In this document: positions 38,801 through 47,900 of the stretch, piece after piece
Layout: every line of letters begins with the position of its first letter
Position numbering within the stretch: position 1 is the stretch's first letter
NCBI RefSeq assembly: GCF_900105165.1
Contig: NZ_LT629740.1
Location: 124,001-188,000, forward strand
Direction: 5' to 3'
DNA: 64,000 nucleotides
From: Mucilaginibacter mallensis
Lineage (GTDB): Bacteria > Bacteroidota > Bacteroidia > Sphingobacteriales > Sphingobacteriaceae
Program-made: the position numbers and the translations under genes
Notes under the pieces: generated by a model
Databases searched by the model: none
Seen by the model: only the letters and a program-made list of their open reading frames with translations
What the model was told of the DNA's origin: nothing

Positions 38801-41800
38801 GGATAAAACGGGCAATACCAATACAGGTTTGCCGGTAGATAGCAACTGGACACAGTGTACCCCGGTAACTTCGTGCAGGGTGGCCGACAGGGAGTGGGCC
38901 TTATACAGCCAGTATTACTTTCAGCTTAAACAAAAATATTACCAGCTGCTGCAAGCCGTTTCTTGCGGATCGGTTTGCCCGGTTGGGCAGCCTATAGTAA
39001 GCCAGTTGCCGGGTAGTTGCCCGGTGCCATCTGAGTTTAGTGTGCAGCCATATATCGGTACTGATTATTGCGGAAGTGCACAAACTGCTGTAGTAGTACA
39101 TAATCCCGGGACGCTGAGCCATTCGCTTACCGTGCATTTGTATTATCCGTCTGTTTATAATAGCAGGACAGACCTCATACGTTCAGTTTATTTCCCCGGT
39201 GCCGGGCAGGTTACATTTTGTGTGCCGAATGATGTGCCGATCAGTTACATTAGCGTAGATTCGGTTAATTGCGGAACAACACCACCGCCTGTACCGGTTG
39301 ATACACCATTGATTTTTATGCATGATGCTAAAACAGGACAATCAACTATGTTGTGTCAGGGTGGTTTATATCAGCAGGTTCAATATACCAGCTATATGGT
39401 GTTGCGCAACAAAAGCGGACAATCAGTTAAAGCAACGCAGAGTATTGATGTAGAGGTCAACTATACTATTACCGAAGCGCCAGAATTTACGCATTATTTC
39501 ATGATACCTCCTGGCGATTCTGTAAGTACAAGTTACGTTTATTACAGGTCCAGCGTAGTACCGGGTACATGCAATGTGGTGTCGGTAAACCCCGACTGTG
39601 TTTTATATGTTTACGGGGCCTTGTTTACCGCTAAATACACTAGCCCACCGACATATTTTAATAGAACATGCCCGGATTTCGTCGACTCCATACCGCCGCC
39701 GCCAACACCGCCGGTAAACCCATGCCCGCAGGCATATACTGTAAAAACACCACGGTTCCCGACTTATACTTCTATTCCGGCTGATACGGTACAGGGCATT
39801 ACGGCCAGTTGGCAGTTAACCGCACCTGTTCAAACTGCCATATCGGACCAGGCGCAGGATATTTGCCAGGCCAATGCTGCTACCTGGATCAGCAGATTGC
39901 AACCCGGGTTAACGGCGATGAGCATTAGTCAGAGCCAAATTAATCAACTTACTTCGGCTTTAATAGGTATTTGCTCTATTGGTGGTGTAGATCAAAACCA
40001 CCCGATGGGGGCAAGTTCGCTGCCGCCAGGACAAACTATACCCTACGTGAATTTCGGTGCAGCTATTCAAAGTATCATACTCAGTCCGGGCATCAATCAC
40101 TACACTTCGGTCATGAACCCGTACCTCATTGACGCCCCATATCCTTATCAGCCTTTGCAGCAGTCGGTGGCCAAGACTATCAGTAATTCAAATGCTGTTT
40201 TGTGCGATTCATTGAGCGCTTTAACCGCACGGGCTACAACTGCGGGCCAAACGCTGTACAATTACCTGGTAAGCACCTACGGCAGCGCCATGACGCTGAG
40301 CCACGCCGACCTGGATACACTGGTGAACTCCTGTACCAATTGCCGGTTCATGCTGGCCAATGATATTACCCTGCCAGTATTTCTGGATCCTGGTTCAACA
40401 GGTTGTGTACTGCGTGCTGCCTATTTAGCGGCTAAGGATACCCTGAACATACAGTTTGGCGGTACGCTTTCCACCCTCGATACCAATTACCAAACCATAC
40501 TGAGCAATTACATGAACCAGCGCTGGGGATTTTCGCTCACTTATAGTGATTATAATGCCTTTGAAACCGGCACATCGCCGTTGTTATGTAATACGCTGCC
40601 GTATACATCGGTTAACGCCAACCCATATGATTGCGTGGAGAACGCGGTATCAAAAGCAGTAGAAAGCGGTTTAGCCGATTATGATGCCTATATAGCGCTG
40701 CAGCGGCAAAACTTTATGACCAGCTATATCAATACCTGCAGCCTCGCCAAGGCTAACGCCAATATGGTAGGCGTGCAGCAGGAATACCATTATACGCTGT
40801 ATTATTATGATCAGGCGGATAATTTGGCGCGCACCATACCGCCCGAGGGGGTTACGCTGGTTAACCCTAACCTGTTTAGCTATATTGACCATGTGCGCGA
40901 TGTGGATACGGCGGCGGTAAGCTATAGCTATAACGGCCCGGAAACAGCATCCAGTCTGCCAGCGGCACTGACCACCCTTTCAGCTACCCTGTCGGCAGCG
41001 ACAGGCGCGGTAGAAATGTGGCTGTATAACGCCAGCCTGAACCATTACCATTGGGTAGAAGTAACGCCTGACCAGAAATATCTTTTCCAGTTAGGGATTG
41101 CAGGCAGCACGCTTAATATTGACGTTTATCCGCTTAAGTCGCCAAGCGCGACGACCGTGCAACTGATGCCTACAACGGGGCATTACCAGGCAGATATCAG
41201 CGCTGCGTTACCTTTGTACCCGTTTACGCATGTGGTGTTCCAGGGGAGCTCGCTGGGATCAGGAACAACGCTGCCGCAGATCTACCTGAACGGGCAGGCG
41301 CTGACGGTAAATACCAGCGGCACACCGGGACCATTCGGTTTTACGATTAAGGTGGGCAGCAGCGTGATCATTTATCCCGACAGTAACCAGAGCCTGAAAC
41401 ACATGCGGCTGTACAACCATCTGCTGAGTCCGGCAACGATCACCGCGGATGCTGCTAATAACTATTTTTCAGCAACAGACCTGAGCTACACCGGCTGGTA
41501 CCGCTTTAACATACCCGCGCCGGGCACGCCGCCAACCACGGTTAATGGCACGAGTGATGAAACGACCAATGTGGATCTCTATCCGGGCCACGTACTGCCG
41601 ACCAGCTATACCTATAATGCTACTAACCAGGTGACCACGCAACAGTCGCCGGATGGGGGCACGAACCGTTTCTGGTACGATCTGCTGAGCAGATTGGTGA
41701 TCTCGCAGAACGACAAGCAGATCACGCTGAATAATTACAGCTATACGCAGTACGATTCGATCGGCAGGATAACAGAAGTAGGGCAGAAGAACTATACAGG

Positions 41801-44438
41801 CACCACTATAGGCAGCCCCGACTACCTGGCTAATACCACGATAACCGCGTTTAACACAGCAGGCACAAACAGCCAGATCACCGATACGTATTATGACAGC
41901 CCGGTACCAACAGTCAGCGGCAATACCAACGGTATAGCCACGCTGCCGGGGCAAAGCAACCTGAGGAAAAGAGTAGCAGCCAGCACCTACACCGAAACCC
42001 AGGGCAGCCCGGTACTGCGGGCGACCTATTACAATTACGATATCGACGGCAATGTAAAGACGCTATGGCAGCAGGTAGACGGGATCTACCAAAACAGCAC
42101 CAACACGGGCTTAAAACGGATAGACTATGAATACGACCTGGTGAGCGGGAAGGTAAACTTTGTACGCTACCAGGACGGGCAGCCGGACGCGTTTTACTAC
42201 CAGTATAACTATGATGCTGATAACCGCCTGACCAAAGCCTGGAGCAGCACCACGGCCATGGTGGATACAGCCATAGGCAGTTACCTGCCCAAAACCACGG
42301 CCAAACAGGACGCCGCCTATTACTACTACCTGCACGGCCCGCTGCGCCGGATGGAACTGGGCGACAGCACGAGCAAGGTACAGGGTGTGGACTATGCTTA
42401 TACCTTGCAGGGTTGGTTGAAGGGGGTGAATAGTACATCCGTACAAAGCTCGCAGGATATGGGCCGCGATTCTTTACCAATCCCACGAGATGCCTACGGC
42501 TATAGCCTGTATTATTATACAAACGATTACAATCCAATAGGCGGTACAAACCCATTCTCAACCGCTCCGGCAGGCCTTAGCACGTTTAACTCGCTGTACA
42601 ATGGCAACATAGCTGCCATGAGTACCAATATAACCAAACTTACCGACCCATGGCATTACTATACCTATAGATATGACCAACTCAACAGGCTAAAAGGCAA
42701 CAGCGTTTACAAAGCGGGCAGCACTGCTACTCCGGTAACCGACTATCAGGAAAACTTTACCTATGATGGCAATGGCAATATCCTCACGGCCACCCGCAAC
42801 GCAGGGGCTGCCACCGCTATGGATAACCTGACCTACAGATACAACCATAACACCAGTGGCAGGCTCACCAATAACGAGCTGAACTATATAACCGATGCCG
42901 TAACCACCCACAACTGGCCCTACGGGCTGAGTAACCAAGCAATTAATAACTATACCTATGATGCCATAGGCAATATGACGGCTGATGTAGCAGATACCAT
43001 CAGCAACATTAACTGGACGGTTTATAATAAAATACAAAGCCTGACCAACAGCAAAGGCACGATTATTTATACCTACGACCCGGAAGGACAACGAGTAAGC
43101 AAGACGCTGAGCGGCATTACCACCTGGTATATCAGGGATGCCCAAGGCAATGCCCTCGCATTATATGACAATAAGCACAGTACCATTAACTGGAAAGAAC
43201 AGGATCTGTATGGCTCATCACGGCTAGGCATGTGGCAGCCCGGCGTAACGCTAAGCACAAACAATGCACAAGCTGTATGGGATACTACGGGCGGTAAGCA
43301 GTATGAGTTAAGCAATCATTTAGGTAATGTACTGGCAACCATCAGCGATAAACGGGTACAGCACAGCAGCAATGGCACAGCCATAGACTATTTTGATGCC
43401 GATATAGTCACCGCCCAGGAATACTACGCTTTTGGCGGCCTGATGCCGGGAAGAACTTATGTGGAGGCTAGCAACTACCGTTACGGGTTTAATGGGAAGG
43501 AGAATGATAACGATGCCAATAATGGCTTTCAGGATTATGGGCAACGTGAATATGATAGATTGATAGGAAGGTTTATTAGTGTGGATCCGATTTCAGGTAA
43601 ATATCCCGAGTTATCAACTTATCAATTTGCTAGTAATAGTCCAATTAATTTTATTGATATCGATGGATTAGAGCAAGCTATGCCAAAATATAAGCGTGAT
43701 CCTATTTCACAAATTATACACGATATAAATAAGGCTATTGATAAAAAAATTCAACAGGAGGAAGAAAAGCTTTCATTAATGAGTAATGAAGAAATAAAAG
43801 ACGCCATCAATAAAACAATGGCAACTGCACTTAAACATCCAGATGAAATAATAATAAATACAGTAAAAAATATAAGTAAGCAAGAAGATCAAATTCCAAA
43901 AGATGCTCGTAATTTGTTAAATTACGCAGCAAAAGGGAAAACAGACCAAGTATCCAAGTTAGCGGCGGATAAAATCGTTGAATATGGACCATGGTTTTTA
44001 TTTCCTGAAGAGGAAGAACTTAAGTCTGTTTCACCAGAGTTATTTAACGTAGAAAAATTATCGATAGAAACACCTTATGGTTTAGCAAGACAAGCATTGA
44101 CAAAAGATGCATTATCTTTACGATCACAGGTCGAATCGGGTATAAAGCTATATAGAGTAGGAGAATTAGGAAAAAGCGAGGGGGCAGAAGCGCAATTTTG
44201 GTCAACAGAAAATCCGTTAGATAATCCGCGAGCTTATGAAAAAAAATATGGGTTAGAACCGGGAAGTCTTGGAAAGAAAAATTTCATTGAAATAGGTACA
44301 CTTAAGAAGAATACTTCATTTATAACAAGACCTGCGCCAGCATATCCAAATAGCCCTGATGATTATGGTGGTGGTATTGAAGTCGTTACTCCCGCAAATG
44401 GAGTCAACTTAGAAAGTTTTCACATAATAAAAAAATAA
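35832..44438 (+). CDS. Full-length Rhs polymorphic toxin with ART/TNT-like tail
   Basis: A 2868-residue secreted protein. Signal peptide at about 1-24 (GNCFAG). The N-terminal part is fibronectin-like. The middle is Cys-rich with proline-rich linkers (DSIPPPPTPPVNPC). The YD-repeat shell follows, then the Rhs core ending in YRYGFNGKENDND, SVDPISGKYPEL and INFIDIDGLE. After DGLE a 254-residue variable tail begins (residues 2615-2868, from 43674) encoded by AT-rich DNA, unlike the core. Its end has LYRVGELG, AQFWSTENP, ITRPAPAYP and GGGIEVV. The Arg, W-[ST]-T and G-G-I-E pattern recalls ADP-ribosyltransferase or TNT NAD-glycohydrolase tails, but the exact family is not certain. The small gene 5 bp downstream is its probable immunity gene. 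Confidence 0.85.
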   Translation: MRKIVQLFILIGTAFLLFPGNCFAGIENNQNAITGPFATGVTCSAQDSKFTDPLWSSYYTKSIQSTVSLKVLDNVLISTAFTYTANLQIQYYTAPGSAVTTVNTSLTVNYVPGQGAKYKGLDIYNVPLGYKITATVLSSSTTGTAPASSVQLTAAIVIDRSYPFSAATGIGAVYNIANNTKQLQVSWATIPSADEYDVEWTTINNGNSNFAEISANRTIPSTPDNPALSTALAQAFRNNASRTTTSGNNVGISMISTDSLLLVRIRQVQYDKTTGVRVAGNWDYKNGSGYAIWLLNWDEQNQNWQYSAAFAEDGKKKEVISYFDGTLRGRQTVTLNNTDNVAIAQENIYDNFGRPTASILPAPYKEPSLVPYLHYIPNFNENALDSPYTFVNVRGVVPAACELNPDPLNTAAGASQYYSASNDFKTLNIGNNYIPDAAGYPLSVTQYTNDNTGRIRSQGGVGLAFQPGKSGSPALSKTTKYYYGKPEQWELDQLFANDAGYAEHYLKNMVIDPNGQISISYLNASGKTIATALTGKVPSMLDTLPSYHSVSSTTIPQNIHILKPEQFIYDASALTLTANTTYLASVTGVDTLKFNIQKLVDKYPGTFQICSNCYYKMTAVVSDDCGDIAASITTPVKIGDTVSTCADTALYNGLLVVPVNQIGEYNVRLQFAFDPTVIQSYTDTFIQQGLSHGYIQQQFDYIKQRYLDSLNVSGCYSDCHTCTTLLADSAGFVQALQTTCTGLGLDSLSVAGSSFHAWAGGLFHTLKLNCNALQATCSYSPCTSEQDEMEGDVSPGGQYALFDSTGRVLEPGANVLADTIPGVGKPNWRVVFPVLAATDSVYISNERVRPDGTVTSPNDGSFNLQQLITYWQPAWAVKFLSYHPEYCKLQFCSSSSQYQSWDLRVQEDFTKASQVPLIPVASGPPLNYNYTNSSDWLLPADPFFKSGGMGAAYYSQMQSDLLHYSSNVLNITQEPIKGLMAYDDYMLYCVDKTGNTNTGLPVDSNWTQCTPVTSCRVADREWALYSQYYFQLKQKYYQLLQAVSCGSVCPVGQPIVSQLPGSCPVPSEFSVQPYIGTDYCGSAQTAVVVHNPGTLSHSLTVHLYYPSVYNSRTDLIRSVYFPGAGQVTFCVPNDVPISYISVDSVNCGTTPPPVPVDTPLIFMHDAKTGQSTMLCQGGLYQQVQYTSYMVLRNKSGQSVKATQSIDVEVNYTITEAPEFTHYFMIPPGDSVSTSYVYYRSSVVPGTCNVVSVNPDCVLYVYGALFTAKYTSPPTYFNRTCPDFVDSIPPPPTPPVNPCPQAYTVKTPRFPTYTSIPADTVQGITASWQLTAPVQTAISDQAQDICQANAATWISRLQPGLTAMSISQSQINQLTSALIGICSIGGVDQNHPMGASSLPPGQTIPYVNFGAAIQSIILSPGINHYTSVMNPYLIDAPYPYQPLQQSVAKTISNSNAVLCDSLSALTARATTAGQTLYNYLVSTYGSAMTLSHADLDTLVNSCTNCRFMLANDITLPVFLDPGSTGCVLRAAYLAAKDTLNIQFGGTLSTLDTNYQTILSNYMNQRWGFSLTYSDYNAFETGTSPLLCNTLPYTSVNANPYDCVENAVSKAVESGLADYDAYIALQRQNFMTSYINTCSLAKANANMVGVQQEYHYTLYYYDQADNLARTIPPEGVTLVNPNLFSYIDHVRDVDTAAVSYSYNGPETASSLPAALTTLSATLSAATGAVEMWLYNASLNHYHWVEVTPDQKYLFQLGIAGSTLNIDVYPLKSPSATTVQLMPTTGHYQADISAALPLYPFTHVVFQGSSLGSGTTLPQIYLNGQALTVNTSGTPGPFGFTIKVGSSVIIYPDSNQSLKHMRLYNHLLSPATITADAANNYFSATDLSYTGWYRFNIPAPGTPPTTVNGTSDETTNVDLYPGHVLPTSYTYNATNQVTTQQSPDGGTNRFWYDLLSRLVISQNDKQITLNNYSYTQYDSIGRITEVGQKNYTGTTIGSPDYLANTTITAFNTAGTNSQITDTYYDSPVPTVSGNTNGIATLPGQSNLRKRVAASTYTETQGSPVLRATYYNYDIDGNVKTLWQQVDGIYQNSTNTGLKRIDYEYDLVSGKVNFVRYQDGQPDAFYYQYNYDADNRLTKAWSSTTAMVDTAIGSYLPKTTAKQDAAYYYYLHGPLRRMELGDSTSKVQGVDYAYTLQGWLKGVNSTSVQSSQDMGRDSLPIPRDAYGYSLYYYTNDYNPIGGTNPFSTAPAGLSTFNSLYNGNIAAMSTNITKLTDPWHYYTYRYDQLNRLKGNSVYKAGSTATPVTDYQENFTYDGNGNILTATRNAGAATAMDNLTYRYNHNTSGRLTNNELNYITDAVTTHNWPYGLSNQAINNYTYDAIGNMTADVADTISNINWTVYNKIQSLTNSKGTIIYTYDPEGQRVSKTLSGITTWYIRDAQGNALALYDNKHSTINWKEQDLYGSSRLGMWQPGVTLSTNNAQAVWDTTGGKQYELSNHLGNVLATISDKRVQHSSNGTAIDYFDADIVTAQEYYAFGGLMPGRTYVEASNYRYGFNGKENDNDANNGFQDYGQREYDRLIGRFISVDPISGKYPELSTYQFASNSPINFIDIDGLEQAMPKYKRDPISQIIHDINKAIDKKIQQEEEKLSLMSNEEIKDAINKTMATALKHPDEIIINTVKNISKQEDQIPKDARNLLNYAAKGKTDQVSKLAADKIVEYGPWFLFPEEEELKSVSPELFNVEKLSIETPYGLARQALTKDALSLRSQVESGIKLYRVGELGKSEGAEAQFWSTENPLDNPRAYEKKYGLEPGSLGKKNFIEIGTLKKNTSFITRPAPAYPNSPDDYGGGIEVVTPANGVNLESFHIIKK

Positions 44439-44443
44439 ACAGA

Positions 44444-44686
44444 ATGGACTATTTAGAGAAAATTAGGGTTATAGCAAGCAAATTAAGAAATAATGGTTAC
44501 ATATCTGAATGTGAGATCATTGAATCACTTAGAGACGCATCTTCTACTGGTTCAGAACTACTGATGACTGTAACTCATGAACTATTATCATTTGCAAATG
44601 CTTCTTTTGAGTTGAAAAGTTTGATTGGAGCGGACGCAAATGAATTGAAAGATTTTTGTTGGTCCATTGGATTAGAGGTTAAATAG
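44444..44686 (+). CDS. Putative immunity protein of Rhs toxin 1
   Basis: An 80-residue acidic helical protein (MDYLEKIRVIASKLRNNGYI, LKSLIGADANELKDFCWSIG) without signal peptide. It starts 5 bp after the 2868-aa Rhs toxin stop, has the AT-rich composition of the toxin tail, and is followed by a strong intrinsic terminator. Size, position and composition fit a cognate cytoplasmic immunity protein; no family was recognised. Confidence 0.65.
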   Translation: MDYLEKIRVIASKLRNNGYISECEIIESLRDASSTGSELLMTVTHELLSFANASFELKSLIGADANELKDFCWSIGLEVK

Positions 44687-44770
44687 CGGTAGTATATCAA
44701 ATGTGTGAGTGAATAATTATCTTTTTGGAAATTAACGATAATTCATAAATTAAAAATAATAAAACTGGTT

Positions 44771-44800
44771 AAACGGGTGGTATGTAAATACCACCCGTTT
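44771..44800 (+). terminator. Intrinsic terminator after Rhs immunity gene 1
   Basis: Perfect 13-bp arms (AAACGGGTGGTAT and ATACCACCCGTTT) with a 4-nt loop GTAA, ending in a T-rich tail (TTTTGTTTT). It should stop transcription from the full-length Rhs gene and immunity gene and so isolate the downstream silent cassettes. Confidence 0.88.
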
Positions 44801-44860
44801 TGTTTTGGTATAAAATTAAGAGTATAACTAACTGAAAATAAAGGTTATTTAACTAGTAAT

Positions 44861-44913
44861 GTGTGCCACACTGTGCCACTTGTGCCACGTGTTTCATGCG
44901 TTTCGTGGCACAC
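44861..44913. repeat. GTGCCAC heptamer cluster, copy 1
   Basis: Three direct GTGCCAC heptamers (about 44863, 44873 and 44882) and one inverted GTGGCAC (about 44904). The last direct and the inverted copy form an 8-bp stem TGTGCCAC/GTGGCACA. The same arrangement recurs at 52254-52307 with two direct copies and one inverted. This could be a protein-binding or recombination site. Confidence 0.6.
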
Positions 44914-44961
44914 CCTAGTTTCCAGCGTTAGGGATAGCAGCGGATACCGGCCCCGTGGCTA

Positions 44962-47900
44962 ATGCCTGTGCAGTATGAGCGGATAGCCCGCCCGAAGGGA
45001 ACGCCCAAAAACTGCGTGGAGAACGCGGTATCAAAAGCAGTAGAAAGCGGTTTAGCCGATTATGATGCCTATATAGCGCTGCAGCGGCAAAACTTTATGA
45101 CCAGCTATATCAATACCTGCAGCCTCGCCAAGGCTAACGCCAATATGGTAGGCGTGCAGCAGGAATACCATTATACGCTGTATTATTATGATCAGGCGGA
45201 TAATTTGGCGCGCACCATACCGCCCGAGGGGGTTACGCTGGTTAACCCTAACCTGTTTAGCTATATTGACCATGTGCGCGATGTGGATACGGCGACGGTA
45301 AGCTATAGCTATAACGGCCCGGAAACAGCATCCAGTCTGCCTGCGGCATTGACCACCCTTTCAGCTACCCTGTCGGCCACAACAGGCGCGGTAGAAATGT
45401 GGCTGTATAATGCCAGCCTGAACCATTACCATTGGGTAGAGGTAACGCCTGATCAGAAATATCTTTTCCAGTTAGGGATTGCGGGCAGCACGCTTAACAT
45501 TGACGTTTATCCGCTTAAGTCGCCAAACGCTACGACCGTGCAGCTGATGCCCACAACGGGGCATTACCAGGCGGATATCAGTGCTGCATTGCCTTTGTAT
45601 CCATTTACGCATGTAGTGTTCCAGGGGAGCTCGCTGGGATCAGGAACAACGCTGCCGCAGATTTATCTGAACGGGCAGGCGCTGACGGTCAGCACCAGCG
45701 GGACACCGGGACCATTCGGTTTTACGATTAAGGTGGGCAGCAGCGTGATCATTTATCCCGACAGTAACCAGAGCCTGAAACACATGCGGCTGTACAACCA
45801 TCTGCTGAGTCCGGCAACGATAGCTGCGGATGCCGCCAATAACTATTTTTCAGCAACAGACCTGAGCTACACCGGCTGGTACCGCTTTAATATACCGGCG
45901 CCGGGCACGCCGCCAACCACTGTTAATGGTACGAGTGATGAAACGACCAATGTGGATCTCTACCCCGGCCACGTACTGCCGACCAGCTATACCTATAATG
46001 CGACCAACCAGGTGACCACGCAACAGTCGCCGGATGGGGGCACGAACCGTTTCTGGTACGATCTGCTGAGCAGACTGGTGATTTCGCAGAACGACAAACA
46101 ATTGGCAGCGAATAATTACAGCTATACGCAGTACGATTCGATCGGGAGGATAACAGAGGTAGGGCAGAAGAACTATATGGGCAGCACACTGGGCAGCCCG
46201 GATTATTTGAGCAATGCCACGATAACAGCGTTTAACACGGCAGGTGCTAACAGCCAGATCACCGATACGTATTATGACAACCCGGTACCAACAGTCAGCG
46301 GCAATACCAACGGTATAGCCACGCTGCCGGGGCAAAGCAACCTGAGGAAAAGAGTAGCAGCCAGCACCTACACCGAAACCCAGGGCAGCCCGGTACTGCG
46401 GGCGACCTATTACAATTACGATATCGACGGCAATGTAAAGACGCTATGGCAGCAGGTAGACGGGATCTACCAAAACAGCACCAACACGGGCTTAAAACGG
46501 ATAGACTATGAATACGACCTGGTGAGCGGTAAGGTAAACTTTGTACGCTACCAGGACGGGCAACCCGACGCATTTTACTACCAGTATAACTATGATGCCG
46601 ATAACCGGCTGACCAAGGCCTGGAGCAGCACCACGGCCATGGTGGACACCACCACGGGCAGCTACCTGCCCAAAACCACGGCCAAACAGGACGCCGCCTA
46701 TTACTACTACCTGCACGGCCCGCTGCGCCGGATGGAGCTGGGTGACAGCACGACGAAGGTACAGGGCGTAGACTATGCCTATACCTTACAGGGATGGCTG
46801 AAGGGGGTGAATAGCACCTCGGGCACAGCGGCGCTGGATATGGGACAGGACGGGGCTACAGTAGCACGTGATGCCTACGGTTATTCATTAGGTTATTATA
46901 CTAACGACTACAACCCGATCGGCGGCTCAGGCTACGCTGCCTTTGCCTTAAAATACACCGCAGCAACGGGCGACATTACCGGGCAAAGTTTGTACAATGG
47001 CAACATCAGCAATGCCACGCTGGCTATCAACCAACTAGGCACAACAGTAGGCTACACCTATCACTACGATCAGCTGAACAGATTAAAGAAAATGCGGCAG
47101 CATACCGGTATTAGTGGCACCAGCTGGGACAGGAGCAGCATAACCTTAAATTACCAGGAAAACGCTATGTATGATGGCAATGGTAATATACTCACCTACG
47201 GAAGGAACGGTGCAGCACCAACGGCCCAAACCATTGATAGCCTGACCTACAATTACCCAAAAACCAGCGGCAGGTTAAGCAGTAACCGCCTGCAAAACAT
47301 CAATGACGCGATAGCCAACAGCAATTACACCGGCGACCTGACCAACCAAACCAATGCCACCAATTACCGCTATGATGCGATAGGCAACCTAATCTACGAT
47401 GCCCAATCTAATATAACAGGTAACGACGGAACCAACGCCATTACCTGGAGTGTTTACGGTAAGATACAAAGTATCTATAAAACCACTGGTACGATCAGCT
47501 ATACTTACGACCCATCGGGACAAAGGGTAAGTAAGATGGCAAACGGCTTAACTACTTACTATATCAGAGATGCGCAGGGCAATACCCTGGCCATCTACGA
47601 TAACGCCCATAGTAATTTAAACTGGAAGGAACAGCAACTCTATGGTTCATCCAGACTTGGCCTATGGACACCGAATGAAAACTTAAGCAGCAATAACGCA
47701 ACAGCCATCTGGGATACTACAGGCAGCAAACAATATGAGCTGACCAATCATTTGGGCAACGTGTTAGAAACAATTACCGATAAACGCCTGCAGCACACTA
47801 CTGATAATTCGAATATTGATTATTATCTTGCAGATGTTTCCACGGCACAGGATTATTACCCATTTGGTATGCTGATGCCGGGCAGGCAATATTCGTTCTT

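Larger units (their letters stand above)
44688..45012. repeat. Intergenic repeat unit, copy 1
   Basis: About 325 bp shared with 52084-52395 in the same order. The modules are a start like GGTAnTnTATCAAAT, an AT-rich stretch, the terminator hairpin, TAACTAnCTGAAAA, clustered GTGCCAC heptamers, then GATAGCAGCGG, a GC-rich AATGCCTGT and ATGAGCGGATAGC end, and GCAACGCCC or GGAACGCCC. The truncated Rhs core copy 2 begins immediately afterwards (45013-45015). The same unit is followed by an Rhs relic at its second copy, so it marks the junction where displaced cassettes are attached. Confidence 0.8.

Noticed and set aside
36314..44000. Several antisense frames of 70-215 codons within the Rhs core
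   Set aside because: They recur at matching positions in each core copy because the sense strand is repeated, and they have the odd composition of reverse-strand shadows.
44861..44913. A short CRISPR-like array in the GTGCCAC cluster
   Set aside because: The heptamers are too short, unevenly spaced and partly inverted; no cas gene is present.
44962..45014. A genuine start codon for Rhs cassette 2
   Set aside because: The first 17 codons are translated from the intergenic repeat unit, whose second copy at 52349 has a similar ATG in front of unrelated sequence. The open frame is fortuitous.
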